Part shown: positions 24,621-35,300 of the stretch, piece by piece
How the letters are laid out: every line of letters starts with the position of its first letter
How positions within the stretch are numbered: the first letter of the stretch is position 1
Source: Chitinophaga ginsengisoli
Lineage (GTDB): Bacteria; Bacteroidota; Bacteroidia; Chitinophagales; Chitinophagaceae
Reading direction: 5' to 3'
DNA length: 64,000 bases
NCBI RefSeq assembly: GCF_003014595.1
Contig: NZ_PYGK01000020.1
Location: 62,001 to 126,000 of the forward strand
Made by a program: the position numbers and the translations under genes
Notes under the pieces: generated by a model
The model's database searches: none
The model's input: the letters and a program-made list of their open reading frames with translations, nothing else
Told to the model about the DNA's origin: nothing

Positions 24621-25028
24621 TTACTTGTTGATGAGGATGAATTTGCGGCTGGTCTGCTGTCTGTTGACACCAATTAACCAGTCATCTATCCGGATGCTGG
24701 TATCGTTTAGTTTTTCCACCAGGAGATATTGGGAAACGGAATCCTTGCCGGTAACGATCAGTTTTATCTTATCGCCGGAAGGGATGACTGTATAGGTACC
24801 TGTGAGGTGGTAACTTTTGGCTTCAAAAACGAACTGGCCATTGGCTCCGAAGACATAATAAGCGGAATCTCCGGAGGCGATATCCTGCCAAACGGTATCT
24901 GGCATTGATAACTGTTGGGACAGTTGCCAGGCGCCGGTGACGTCTATCGCAGGCGTGGGTTCTACGTCATTTTTCTCGCAGCTGCAAAATAACATGAGTA
25001 GCAGCAAGCTGGTTAATAGTGATCTCAT
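24621..25028 (-). CDS. Small lipoprotein, lipocalin-like
   Basis: A 135-aa product from the ATG at 25028 (MRSLLTSLLLLMLFCSC; a start 27 bp upstream is possible). The signal peptide ends with a lipobox-like FCSC. The body begins IDVTGAWQLSQQLSMPDTVW and alternates strands (YVFGANGQFVFEAKSYHLTG), as in lipocalin-like proteins of Bacteroidota. Function unknown. It converges on the candidate small RNA unit. Confidence 0.55.
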   Translation of the reverse strand: MRSLLTSLLLLMLFCSCEKNDVEPTPAIDVTGAWQLSQQLSMPDTVWQDIASGDSAYYVFGANGQFVFEAKSYHLTGTYTVIPSGDKIKLIVTGKDSVSQYLLVEKLNDTSIRIDDWLIGVNRQQTSRKFILINK

Positions 25029-25107
25029 GCATAGGAGTTTGTAATTAGAACGCAAAAAACTGAACTAAGTTACATTGGGTAAGAGATAAAAAAGGGCCGA
25101 CGGTCGA

Positions 25108-25413
25108 TTACAGTCCCAGCTTGCCTGCATACTTCTCCGGATTCTTCTCAAACACCCGCTTGCAGGTCGGGGAGCAGAAATGAATAGTATCGTTCTGATA
25201 TACGGTCCATTCCTTATACATGGTATCATAAGGCATACCACATACCGGATCTGGCAATTTACCGGCAATAGCAGCATCCTGGGCGGGCGCCTGTTCTGCA
25301 GGTTGAGTAGCAACAGACGCACTGTCTTTAGCCGGCTTTGTACCGGAATTACCACAGGCAGTCATCAATGCTGCCAGGAAAAGTGTATAGGAGATATTGA
25401 GTAGTTGTTTCAT
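25108..25413 (-). CDS. YHS-domain lipoprotein
   Basis: A 101-aa exported lipoprotein (MKQLLNISYTLFLAALMTAC) with a linker rich in Ala, Pro and Gln, then a C-terminal YHS domain (about residues 52-101) containing DPVCGMPYDT, YFHC-like HFCSPTCKRVFEKNPEKY. YHS domains are found in copper ATPases and metal-handling proteins, and the Cys pairs suggest metal binding. It has a small membrane protein gene just upstream, so the two may be cotranscribed. ATG 25419 is an alternative start. Confidence 0.78.
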   Translation of the reverse strand: MKQLLNISYTLFLAALMTACGNSGTKPAKDSASVATQPAEQAPAQDAAIAGKLPDPVCGMPYDTMYKEWTVYQNDTIHFCSPTCKRVFEKNPEKYAGKLGL

Positions 25414-25441
25414 CGTCATATCGGGTTGCGTTTAAAAAGAA

Positions 25442-25675
25442 TCAGGCAACGGTTTCGTTGTCTTTATTAATACGCATTACCAATATGCGAAAGTATATTT
25501 TCAGCGTGAAAGCCAGTACTAAACTGCCTGCCAGGCTCAGGGCAATGATAGCGCCTGTAGTGGTGGTTGTCAGGAAGACTCCCAGTTTAGGTAAGTATGG
25601 CAGGAGCATCACCACCAGGGCGAGGATCAATATATTACGGATCTCTATGCGATATTGTTTCAAAATGCCGGTCAT
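25442..25675 (-). CDS. Small two-span membrane protein
   Basis: A 77-aa product from the ATG at 25675 (MTGILKQYRIEIRNILILAL). Two hydrophobic segments (about 14-32 and 38-60) are separated by a Thr-rich turn, with a charged C-terminus. I do not recognise a family. It ends 29 bp before the YHS lipoprotein gene, so the pair probably forms one transcript. Confidence 0.5.
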   Translation of the reverse strand: MTGILKQYRIEIRNILILALVVMLLPYLPKLGVFLTTTTTGAIIALSLAGSLVLAFTLKIYFRILVMRINKDNETVA

Positions 25676-25794
25676 TGTTACTGATTTAATCCGGTGAATA
25701 ATAGACAAAATTAAGACATAATGAATAGAAAGTGTTGTATAAATCCCGGAGATTGATGGCCGGTTTGCATAAATGCAGTGATCTTACTTAAAAA

Positions 25795-25832
25795 GACAAA
25801 GGGGGCCCGGTTTTACACGAGCCCCCCTTATT
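25795..25832 (-). terminator. Intrinsic terminator downstream of the M13 peptidase gene
   Basis: G-rich/C-rich arms (25799-25806 and 25821-25829) pair over about 8 bp with one bulge. On the minus strand they are followed by a T-rich tract. Confidence 0.7.
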
Positions 25833-25849
25833 ATTTCAAGTAAGGTAGT

Positions 25850-27910
25850 TTACCAGATCACCACACGTTTATCATCAGTCAGGCACATTTTGCTACCGGG
25901 GGCACAACCCCAGGCATCAGAAAAGGCTTTCAGGTGAGGCAGCGGTCCGTTGATACGCTCTCTGGCAGGAGAGTGCGGATCTGTCAGTATCTGGTTGCGC
26001 AGGGCTGCCTCTGTGCTATTGGCATGCCATACCTGCGCCCATCCCAGGAAGAAACGCTGTTTCCAGTTGAATCCATCAATCTTGGCTGGTTCAGGTTTGC
26101 CTTTCAGCGATTTCTCCAGTGCGCTGTAGGCCAGGGTCAGACCACCCAGATCGGCAATGTTTTCACCGATGGTGAGTGCTCCCTTGATGAAGAAGCCCTT
26201 CTGCACCTCAATACTGTTGAAATAGTTGATATAGCGCTGTGCCAGTGCCATGAAGTTCTTACGATCAGCATCTGTCCACCAGTTTTTCAGGTTACCTTCT
26301 GCATCGTACTGAGAACCCTGGTCGTCAAAGCCATGGGTGAACTCGTGACCGATCACCGCAATGATACCACCATAGTTGATAGCATCATCAGCATCTGCAT
26401 TGAAGAATGGCGGCTGGAGGATACCTGCAGGGAATACCACTTCGTTGTTCAGCGGATTGTAGTATGCATTCACCGTCTGAGGTGTCATGCCCCACTCAGA
26501 TTTGTCTACTGGTTTACCGATCTTATCGAGCGCCTCTTTATGGCCGTAGTGAGCGGCAGAAACGAGGTTCTCAATCAGGCTACCTGGTTTGATATCAATG
26601 GTAGAGTAATCTTTCCATTTATCAGGATAACCGATCTTATAAGTGAAGGACGCCAATTTCTTGTGCGCCATCTCTTTGGTAGTAGCACTCATCCAGGTCA
26701 GGCTGTCGATACGCTGTCCGTATACGGCACGTACGTTCTCGATCATTTCAGACACCTTCTGTTTGGAGCTTTCAGGGAAATATTTCTTGGCAAATACTTT
26801 TCCCAGCGGCATACCCATGATACCATCAGTAGCACGGACAGCACGTTCCAGGCGGGGACGCTGTTGTTTAGCGCCACGCATTACAGTAGCGAAGAAGTGG
26901 AAATTTTCGTCGTCTATTGGTTTAGGCAGATAGCTTGCGAAGTGGGATAATACCTGCCAGCGCAGCCATGTCTTGAGTGTTTCAGGAGATGTGCCCTTTA
27001 ACAGCGTGGATATACTTGTCAGGTACTTTTTGTTCTGCAGGATCATAGTATCAGTTTTGATACTCTGTGCGCCTGTAAATGCATCCCAGTCAAAATCCGG
27101 GGCCAGTTTCTTTAATTCGCTATAGGGCGCTTTGTTGTAAGTAGCAACAGGGTCGCGCAGTTCCACGTTGGTAAGCTGGAGCTTAGCTACTTTGGTTTCG
27201 AAATCCAGGATGGTCTTACCCGGGTCGGCGTCTTTAAATCCTGCCTGTGAGAATTGCTTGTTGATGTGGTTCACAAACTCATTACGCACTTCAGCAGTGC
27301 TGGAGTCTGGCCTTTCATAATAGCTTCTTTCACCAAGACTTAAACCGTCCTGTACCTGGTATACCGCATTCATCTTACTGTTACGGCCATCTGCATCGAT
27401 GCCAAAGTTCACAACGCCGGGAATACCGATCATTTCAAACTCGCCGGATACTTTTGCAAAATCTTTGAGGTCCTTGATGCCATCAATCTTATCGAGGTAA
27501 GGCTGCAGGGGCGTAATACCCAGTTTTTCGATAGTAGCGGTGTCCAGGAATGAGCGATAAAAGTCGGAGATCTGTTGCTCTTCCGTTCCCTTTTTGAGGT
27601 CTTTTTGCTCTGCCAGGGCAAGGATGATACCTTTTAAGCGCACTTCTTTATTTTCCTTATCAAGTACGTTAAAAGCACCCCAACGGCTTTCTGTAGAGGG
27701 AATGGGGTTGTTTTTCTTCCAGTTGCCATTTACAAACTGGTCAAAATCATCGCAAGGCTTTGCGGTTGAGTCAATTGAACTTACTTCGAAAGCGGGGACT
27801 TTGGTTGTGTCTGCTCCTGCCGGCGACTGTTTTGTGGTGTTGGTGTTGCATGCCGCCATAAGGGATACAGCTGCCAGCAATGGAAGATGTAAAGCGTATG
27901 TGCTCTTCAT
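25850..27910 (-). CDS. M13 family metallopeptidase (neprilysin/PepO-like)
   Basis: A 686-aa lipoprotein peptidase cleaving oligopeptides in the periplasm or at the cell surface. Signal peptide MKSTYALHLPLLAAVSLMAAC with a lipobox Cys21. The N-terminal M13 domain (about 45-425) begins PCDDFDQFVNGNWKKNNPIP. The catalytic domain has HEFTHGFDDQGSQYD (HExxH), the third zinc ligand in ENIADLGGL, and NAYYNPLNNEVVFPAGILQ. The protein ends VVIW, matching the family's C-terminal CxxW region (CLTDDKRVVIW). Length fits the family. Monocistronic, with its own terminator. Confidence 0.93.
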   Translation of the reverse strand: MKSTYALHLPLLAAVSLMAACNTNTTKQSPAGADTTKVPAFEVSSIDSTAKPCDDFDQFVNGNWKKNNPIPSTESRWGAFNVLDKENKEVRLKGIILALAEQKDLKKGTEEQQISDFYRSFLDTATIEKLGITPLQPYLDKIDGIKDLKDFAKVSGEFEMIGIPGVVNFGIDADGRNSKMNAVYQVQDGLSLGERSYYERPDSSTAEVRNEFVNHINKQFSQAGFKDADPGKTILDFETKVAKLQLTNVELRDPVATYNKAPYSELKKLAPDFDWDAFTGAQSIKTDTMILQNKKYLTSISTLLKGTSPETLKTWLRWQVLSHFASYLPKPIDDENFHFFATVMRGAKQQRPRLERAVRATDGIMGMPLGKVFAKKYFPESSKQKVSEMIENVRAVYGQRIDSLTWMSATTKEMAHKKLASFTYKIGYPDKWKDYSTIDIKPGSLIENLVSAAHYGHKEALDKIGKPVDKSEWGMTPQTVNAYYNPLNNEVVFPAGILQPPFFNADADDAINYGGIIAVIGHEFTHGFDDQGSQYDAEGNLKNWWTDADRKNFMALAQRYINYFNSIEVQKGFFIKGALTIGENIADLGGLTLAYSALEKSLKGKPEPAKIDGFNWKQRFFLGWAQVWHANSTEAALRNQILTDPHSPARERINGPLPHLKAFSDAWGCAPGSKMCLTDDKRVVIW

Positions 27911-28043
27911 ATGTAAACAGGTTTAGTAGCTCAATATAACTAAAACATCCCATGCGGACGCACCGCTTTTTTATAGACGGCAGCAGGTATGGTAGTATAC
28001 TGGGTGGTTTGCCGGTTGTTTAGTAGGTTTGTAATCTGTAAAA

Positions 28044-28583
28044 ATGGAATACATGACTTTTAGATTTAAATTGTTTAAAGCGCTGACAGGGATTAACTTG
28101 TTCATCACGGGATTCTTTCTGTTGCTGAATTTCACCTCCATGCTGATGGGTGCATTCGGCCAGGGATTAGTCTCCATTGTTATGTTCGGCGGGGTTTTTA
28201 TCCATGGCATCCTTTCAGCTTATCTGCAAAGGAGCCTCCAGGAACCCGGTTTTACATTGAAAGAAAATACACCCGGCGGTATCCGTATTATGGGTGGTTA
28301 CTCGATATTAATAGGCGCCTTTATGCTGATCGGCTCCGTTGCCATCTCTGTATATAAAGACCTGTACATACAGGAAATAAGCAGCCAGATGTCTGACGAA
28401 CAGCTCCGCCAACTCGACTCCATGAAGGGGTTAATGGGGAAAATAATCACTGGCATGCAGATCTTTCTGCTCTTGTACGGCGGCTCTATTGTAACGAATG
28501 CATTGTTATCCCTGTCTTTCCTGAAACAATGGAAGAAAAAGCAGGAAGATGATAAACATATTGACCTTGACCTGGATGCCTGA
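28044..28583 (+). CDS. Four-span membrane protein, unknown
   Basis: A 179-aa protein with four predicted hydrophobic segments (about 11-33, 38-58, 80-103 and 133-155) and an acidic C-terminal tail (EDDKHIDLDLDA). The stretch EISSQMSDEQLRQLDSMKGL between spans 3 and 4 is amphipathic. I do not recognise a family. It lies 37 bp upstream of rarA on the same strand and may share its transcript. Confidence 0.55.
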   Translation: MEYMTFRFKLFKALTGINLFITGFFLLLNFTSMLMGAFGQGLVSIVMFGGVFIHGILSAYLQRSLQEPGFTLKENTPGGIRIMGGYSILIGAFMLIGSVAISVYKDLYIQEISSQMSDEQLRQLDSMKGLMGKIITGMQIFLLLYGGSIVTNALLSLSFLKQWKKKQEDDKHIDLDLDA

Positions 28584-28620
28584 TATCATCAGCATCCAAA
28601 ACATTTAATATCACTGTATA

Positions 28621-29880
28621 ATGGAACCATTAGCTGAGCGAATAAGACCGGAGACACTGGATGAGCTGGTGGGACAGGAACACCTGACCGGTAAGGATAG
28701 TATATTACGTACCGCCCTGCGGCAGGGAAAGATCCCTTCAATGATCCTGTGGGGCCCTCCCGGTGTGGGTAAGACCACCATTGCCAACATTATTGCACAT
28801 ACGCTGGATGTACCCTTTTATACACTGAGTGCTATTTCTGCTGGTGTAAAAGAAGTACGTGAAGTGATCGAGATAGCCCGCAAACAGGGCTATGCAGTAC
28901 TGTTCATTGATGAGATCCACCGGTTTAATAAATCGCAACAGGATGCCCTGCTGGGCGCTGTTGAGAAAGGTATCATTACCCTGATTGGCGCTACTACAGA
29001 GAATCCTTCCTTTGAAGTGAATTCCGCGTTGCTGTCGCGTAGCCAGGTATATGTACTCAAACCACTCAGCGAATCGGAGTTGCTACAGCTGTTACATCAG
29101 GCTATGAAACAGGATGAGTGGCTGGGCAGCAAACAGATAGAACTGAAAGAAACCGCGGCCTTATTCAATATCTCCGGTGGTGATGCCCGTAAACTGCTTA
29201 ACCTGTTTGAGCTGGTGGTAAATACGCTGCAGAATGAAATGCCCATTGTCATTACCGATCAGAAGGTAATGGACATTGCACAGCAGCGTGTGGCCATCTA
29301 TGATAAGACAGGTGAACAACATTATGATATCATCTCTGCATTCATCAAATCTGTCCGCGGAAGCGATCCCAATGCTGCTGTATATTACCTGGCTAGAATG
29401 ATAGAGGGAGGCGAGGATGTAAAATTCATTGCCCGGCGCCTGGTGATACTGGCATCTGAGGATATCGGCAATGCCAATCCTAATGCATTATTGCTGGCTA
29501 CCAGTTGTTTTCAGGCGGTGACCATGATCGGTTATCCGGAGGCAAGGATCATCCTGTCCCAATGTACTACCTATCTGGCCTCTTCTGCGAAGAGCAATGC
29601 TTCCTATATGGCCATCAATAATGCCATGTCTGTCGTATCACAGACCGGCGATTTGCCGGTGCCCATGAATATACGTAATGCGCCTACGAAGATGATGAAG
29701 GACATGGGCTATCATAAGGGATATGAATACTCCCATGATTATGAGAACAACTTCTCTCCGCAGGAGTACCTGCCCGACAGGATCAAAGGCATGAAGCTCT
29801 ATGATCCCGGTAAGAATGCACGAGAGGATGAAATGAGAAAACACCTGCGCAGCTTATGGAAGGAGAAGTACGGTTACTGA
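28621..29880 (+). CDS. rarA: Replication-associated recombination protein A (MgsA/RarA AAA+ ATPase)
   Basis: A 419-aa clamp-loader-like AAA+ ATPase acting at stalled replication forks. The N-terminus MEPLAERIRPETLDELVGQE is typical. Walker A is GPPGVGKTT (about residue 45) and Walker B is LFIDEIHRF. The sensor region has IGATTENPSFEVN, and the C-terminal tetramerisation domain has SVRGSDPNAAVYYLARMIEG. Length fits. The last seven bases overlap the 3' end of the convergent pbpC gene. Confidence 0.95.
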   Translation: MEPLAERIRPETLDELVGQEHLTGKDSILRTALRQGKIPSMILWGPPGVGKTTIANIIAHTLDVPFYTLSAISAGVKEVREVIEIARKQGYAVLFIDEIHRFNKSQQDALLGAVEKGIITLIGATTENPSFEVNSALLSRSQVYVLKPLSESELLQLLHQAMKQDEWLGSKQIELKETAALFNISGGDARKLLNLFELVVNTLQNEMPIVITDQKVMDIAQQRVAIYDKTGEQHYDIISAFIKSVRGSDPNAAVYYLARMIEGGEDVKFIARRLVILASEDIGNANPNALLLATSCFQAVTMIGYPEARIILSQCTTYLASSAKSNASYMAINNAMSVVSQTGDLPVPMNIRNAPTKMMKDMGYHKGYEYSHDYENNFSPQEYLPDRIKGMKLYDPGKNAREDEMRKHLRSLWKEKYGY

Positions 29881-32258
29881 TCTTCTCCTTTTTTCTCCAA
29901 TATCTCAAACGATACATGTATCTGCTCTCCCTGCTCATCCACTAATGTGATGGTATGTTTACCCGCCGGAGGGTGGAGTGCTAACTGATGGAATTCCTGT
30001 GTGGTACCAATGTAATTGTTATCCAGGTGCCAGTAGATCTTCTCTGTCGTATTGCGGTGCGTAGCAGTGAATACGGCTTCTCCCGGCGTACCGTCTATTT
30101 CCACAGGTACATAAATGCGTGCGTTCGGTCTTGGATAGATCAGCTCCATCGGTGCTTTGTCGGCATTGAGTGTGGCCAGGCATTCTGCTTTGTACGGCGG
30201 CAGTGGCAGGTAGTTATGTTTCGTACGATAGTAAAACTCCATGGCTGGCGGTAATACAAACCAGGGAACGTGCTGCATCTGAGAAGGTGGTTCACAATCT
30301 GCTGTAACGCGCCATTTGCCTGTATGATCAAGATGCACCAGTTGATGATAAGGACATAAACCTGAACGTAGTCCGCTGACAGGTACTGCAATAGAATCTT
30401 TCTCCGGACAAAGATCGCTGGCCCTGTAGCCACTTTGTCTGCACACTTCTATCTTTTGCAATTTATTGTAAGGTGTGTTAAACCAGCTACCCGTATGCAA
30501 TAAGCGGAACACATCAAAGAGTATCGGTGCCGCTGTGGACACACCTATCAGTCCTGGTCTGCCTTCACCGTCTGCATTACCGACCCATACACCTACCACA
30601 TATTGTGGCGTAACGCCAACCGCCCAGCCATCCCTGAAACCGAAGCTGGTGCCTGTTTTCCATGCAATACGTTGTGAAGAGGCAAACTGCTGCCAGAGTA
30701 ATTCTTCTCCCGGGCGCATTACCTCTTCCATTGCCTGAAAGGTATACCAGATAGCGCCTGCATCCAGCACACCACTGTTTGCCGGCGCATGTTTTGATAC
30801 CAGTTTAGTGCCTTGTATATAGTTTGGTGGATGGATATCATCTGCATCATACTTCCCGTTATACTGATCCAGGTGCAACAGTGTGCGGGCCATGCTGGCG
30901 TACATACCAGACAGTTCCCATAAGGTAGCCTCGCCACCTCCCAGGATGAGCGAAAGGCCATAGTGGTCAGCAGGCTGCGTCAGGGTGGTCATTCCCATCT
31001 GTTTTAGCAATGCATGTAGTCTTTCATAACGGTATTGCTGTAACATTCTTACCGCCGGAATATTGAGTGAACGTGCAAGGGCTTTGCTGGCAGGTACTGC
31101 ACCATCGTACCCCAGGTCGAAGTTCTGCGGTGTATAACCGGCTATCTGTGTAGGTACATCTGGTACCAGGGAATGCGGTAATATCATCCCATCATTCAGC
31201 ATGGCGGCATATAAGAAGGGTTTCAGTGTACTGCCGGGGCTACGTGGGGCCTGGATAATATCCACATGGCTTTCCGTTTCAGGATCTTCCGGATGATACA
31301 CATTGCCCACATAAGCCAGTGTATTGCCGGTTTCTGCATCCAGTACAATGGCGGCAGCATTGTTAATGCCATTCGCTTTATAGATGCTATGATAACGTTC
31401 TACGATATTGCTGACATTCCGCTGCAGCGATGCTTCCAGTGTTGTTCTGATCCGTGTAACGGCTTCATTATCCTTTTGGGCCTGGTAGTCTTTTCTGAAC
31501 AGGTCCAGTAAGTGAGGTGCATCCTGTGGTAATGCCTTCGGCTGATCAGGCAAGGGTTCCAGCTTGGCCAGCTGACAGGTCTCACTATCAATTGTTTTGT
31601 TCTGCTGTAATCTATCCAGCAGCTGATTACGTTTCTGCAATAAGATCTGCCGGTTACGGCCGGGGTGTACCAGTGCAGGACTGTTGGGTAATACCGCCAG
31701 CGCTGCTGTTTCTCCCCAGGACAGCTGTGCGGCGCTACGGCCATAATAGCGCCAGGACGCAGCTTCGAGTCCTACTACGTTTCCGCCGAAAGGTGCATTG
31801 CCTGCGTATAATGATAAGATACTTTTCTTCGAATAGGAGAATTCCAGCCGGGTAGCCATGATGGCTTCTATCAGCTTCTGCAGCAGTGTACGGGGCTGAT
31901 TGCGCGATAGGCGGATCACCTGCATAGTAAGCGTACTGCCACCGCTGACCACTCTTTTCCTGCTGATGTTTTGCCTGATAGCACGGCCTAATGCCAGTAT
32001 ATCTACCCCCCAATGATGATAGAAACGTTTGTCTTCATAGGCTACAATGCATTTGGCAAATTTGTCGGGTACCTGTTTGTCTGCGGGGAAACGCCATTGT
32101 CCATCTGTGGCAATAGTAGCACTTAGCAGCTCTCCGTTACTGTCTTCGATCACGAATGAGGTAGGCGTAGTGAAGAGACGGGAAGGTATGGAAAAGATAT
32201 AAAGGATAAGGAGCAGGGCTGTAGCAAGAAGCCACCATTTTCGTTTTCGGAACCACAT
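29874..32258 (-). CDS. pbpC: Penicillin-binding protein 1C
   Basis: A 794-aa bifunctional class A PBP. N-terminal membrane anchor (about 8-24). Transglycosylase domain (about 60-235) with EDKRFYHHWGVDILALGRAI (catalytic Glu) and GGSTLTMQVIRL. Transpeptidase domain (about 290-575) with SPGSTLKPF (Ser-x-x-Lys), SLNIPAV and WKTGTSFGFRDGWAVG (KTG). C-terminal PBP1C-specific domain (about 690-785). It follows the alpha-2-macroglobulin gene on the same strand, the widespread pbpC/A2M pairing thought to link wall repair to protease trapping. A hairpin terminator separates the two. Confidence 0.94.
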   Translation of the reverse strand: MWFRKRKWWLLATALLLILYIFSIPSRLFTTPTSFVIEDSNGELLSATIATDGQWRFPADKQVPDKFAKCIVAYEDKRFYHHWGVDILALGRAIRQNISRKRVVSGGSTLTMQVIRLSRNQPRTLLQKLIEAIMATRLEFSYSKKSILSLYAGNAPFGGNVVGLEAASWRYYGRSAAQLSWGETAALAVLPNSPALVHPGRNRQILLQKRNQLLDRLQQNKTIDSETCQLAKLEPLPDQPKALPQDAPHLLDLFRKDYQAQKDNEAVTRIRTTLEASLQRNVSNIVERYHSIYKANGINNAAAIVLDAETGNTLAYVGNVYHPEDPETESHVDIIQAPRSPGSTLKPFLYAAMLNDGMILPHSLVPDVPTQIAGYTPQNFDLGYDGAVPASKALARSLNIPAVRMLQQYRYERLHALLKQMGMTTLTQPADHYGLSLILGGGEATLWELSGMYASMARTLLHLDQYNGKYDADDIHPPNYIQGTKLVSKHAPANSGVLDAGAIWYTFQAMEEVMRPGEELLWQQFASSQRIAWKTGTSFGFRDGWAVGVTPQYVVGVWVGNADGEGRPGLIGVSTAAPILFDVFRLLHTGSWFNTPYNKLQKIEVCRQSGYRASDLCPEKDSIAVPVSGLRSGLCPYHQLVHLDHTGKWRVTADCEPPSQMQHVPWFVLPPAMEFYYRTKHNYLPLPPYKAECLATLNADKAPMELIYPRPNARIYVPVEIDGTPGEAVFTATHRNTTEKIYWHLDNNYIGTTQEFHQLALHPPAGKHTITLVDEQGEQIHVSFEILEKKGEDQ

Positions 32259-32282
32259 GGGGTAAAATTAGGGATTTAAAGA

Positions 32283-32347
32283 GAAAGCCGTTTAGCTAAG
32301 TTTCCGGTAGCTGTTTACAGCTCCTTCCACTTCACTAAACGGCTTTC
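32283..32347 (-). terminator. Hairpin terminator between the A2M and pbpC genes
   Basis: Perfect 13-bp outer stem (32283-32295 with 32335-32347) enclosing a second small hairpin. T-rich on the minus strand after the arm. It implies that pbpC may be only partly cotranscribed with the A2M gene. Confidence 0.72.
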
Positions 32348-32361
32348 AAAGTGTTAGTTCC

Positions 32362-35300
32362 TTATTTCGTCACTTCCACCCACTTGCCCGGCAGGAAGGC
32401 GTGTATGGTGTTATCATACATCGCTTCGCAGGATACGGCTGGCAGATAATAACGGCCGAGGTAGGCCGCATTCAGCAGCACGTTGTAGGTGCGTGTTTTG
32501 TTTTCTTCAATATTGAAGTACGTGTATACCCTGTCATCACGGATATCCTTGTAGGTATATGGTGATGAACGGAAGGTGCTGTCATTGTCCATCAGACGGG
32601 TATTGATGATCTCCCATCCGCTAGGGAATACCTCTGTCAATGCCATCTGCTCATAATAACCGCGTTTACCCGGGTTACGGATGGTGACAGTAGCCAGGAA
32701 GTCTGCTCCCTGGCGCAGCGATGCCGGATCAAGGACTTTACCATCGCGGGTGCTGTATTTCACCTGGATATCCAATACATCAGGATTGTTAGGCACATTT
32801 GGTTCCTGACCCGCATCCGGACGGCCCTGGAGAATGAGGCGGGTATACAGTACATTCTGTCCCTTGTTCTGGATGCTTACGCTACCATCTGCCATGCTGG
32901 CGAAGCTGACAGGTACCTGTGCTACATAAGAACTACCGTTGACAGTATTGCTGGCGCCATTCAGTGTATAACTGAAGGTCATCTTATTGCCGCTGCTGTT
33001 CACACCACAATATTTGGCAACAGCAATCAGCGCATAAGCGGTGGTCTGCGTACTGTACCAGCTATCCTGTGCGAGGTTAGACGCTATCTGTTTCAGCAGC
33101 TCATTGGCACGTGCACGCTGTCCCAGGATGGTGAGCGTTTCCAGTATCATGGCTTTATCGCGCAGGTCGGAACCGAAGGTGCCGCCCAGTTGATTGTATG
33201 GCTTCACTTCTGTAGGCAATGTCCTTACCAGGGTATTGGCCAGTTCCGGCTGACCAGCCAGTTTATAGGCTGCTGCCAGTCTCCATTTCGCTTCGTTAGA
33301 CAGGTACTTGAATTCTTTCAGACGGTTCATTGCACCTAGTTCCGGTACTTTAGCCAATGCCAGCAAGTACAGACGATAAGCCTGTGTCAGGTCGCCACCA
33401 TAGAAGTTGGTAGTAGAAGGCGCCCATGAACCAGCCTTGTTGCGCTGGTATTTCTTCCACTGGTCCAGCATACCGGCAGGCAGTTCATAACCTTTCGCCT
33501 GTGCTTCCACCAGGAAGTGACCGGCATAGTTGGTACCCCACTCGTCTGACTGTCCTTCACCCGGCCAGTAGCTCATACCTCCATCAGAAGTCTGGAAGCC
33601 TTTCAGGCGGTTGATACCTGCTTTGATATTACGGTCAACATTTGCCAGTTCACTTTGCTTCAGGTCCATCAGCTGGTTCAATGCCAGTTGAGGGAATACG
33701 CTGGAAGTGGTTTGTTCCACACATCCATGCGGATACTGGATCAGGTAGTTCAGGCGTTTCGCCAGGTTCAATGCCGGAATGGTGGATACTTCCAGTACGC
33801 CGGTGTTGGTGCCGGCCATACCCGCAGCTTTATAGGTAGTGCTCCAGCTCTGACCTGCCTGCAGGGTTGTTTCCTGTATAGTAGTAATGACCGGGTTCGG
33901 GTTACGTATTTCCAATTCGGTTTCGTCTTCTGCTTTTGCAGCACCGCTGGTAGCAGTTACTTTCACTTTAGCGATACCTACCTGTGGTCTTACACGTACA
34001 TCAAAATAAACGATCTGTTCACCTGGCTGAGCGAAGGTAACCGTCTTGGTACGCTCGCCTACTACTTCCAGCAGCGCGCTGGTAGCCAGCGTTACTTTTG
34101 CAGAACGGATATTGTTTTCCAGTCCGAAAACAGTTACCGGTAACTGGATCGTTTCTGAAGGTCCCAGTACACGTGGCAGTGTCGTCAGCAGCATGAGCGG
34201 TTTCTTCACAGCCACTACTTTTTCAGCAGCACCGTAAGCACCATCCTGACCTGCTACTACCATTGCTTTCACAGAACCGACATATGGAGGCAGTTTGAAG
34301 TTATGGGTTTGTTTGCCACCTTTCAGTGTGAATGGCCCCATGTATATCACAACAGGTTTGAAGCGGTTGGCTTTCGCATTACCTGCATTTTTATTCAGTC
34401 CTTCGTCACCACCAATGCTCAGGATGCGTTCTAAGTCGCCACCCCATGCACCGATCACGTAATCGAACAGGTCCCATGTTTTCACACCCAGCGCTTCACG
34501 TGCATAGAAGGCACTGTGCGGATCTGGTGTTTTGAAACGGGTCAGGTCCAGCAAGCCTTCATCCACCAGTGCGATGGTATAGGTCATGGCCTTTCCTTTA
34601 GCTTCAGATACGGTGATGCTGGCATTTTGCTCAGGCTCCAGTTTGTCAGGCATGGTGATCACCGGCTGTAATATGGTATTCGCATCATTGATAGTGATCG
34701 GGATCACGCCATACATACGGATCGGCAGGTCGTTCTTGGTGTTGGCATGTTTCTGTAGCAGGCTGACGTTCACATAAATGTTAGGCGCCATTTCTTTCTC
34801 TGCCTTGAACTTGTAAACGGTCTGGCTTTTCTGTGTCTCGATCCAGAAGGTTTTCAACACCTTGCTGCCAGATTCTATGCTGACCAGTCCGCGGCCGCCT
34901 TCGCTGCTCGGAATAGTGAGGGTGATATCTTCGCCTACATTGTAGTCGCTTTTATCTGATGTAAACACCAGCATAGATGCTTCGGATGGATTCTCTTTCT
35001 GCACCCTTTCAGCCCATCCCGGCCAGTCGATATATACTGCCTGACCGCTGGTATGACCGCTTTTCAGGTCTTTTACACGTACGAGGTAACGGCCCCAGTC
35101 AGGAGAGTTGATCTGGAGGTTCCAGGTACCTTTACCGCCGTGCAGCGTCATTGTTTCTTTCTTCAGGAGCTGGTTGTAGCTATCCTGTGTGAAGTTGCTG
35201 AACTCATCTTCACTGTTCTCATCCCACCACCAGCGCCAGCGGATCTTGTACAGTTCTACCTGTACTTCCTGGTTACCGCTGAGGAGGTTACCATTTTCAT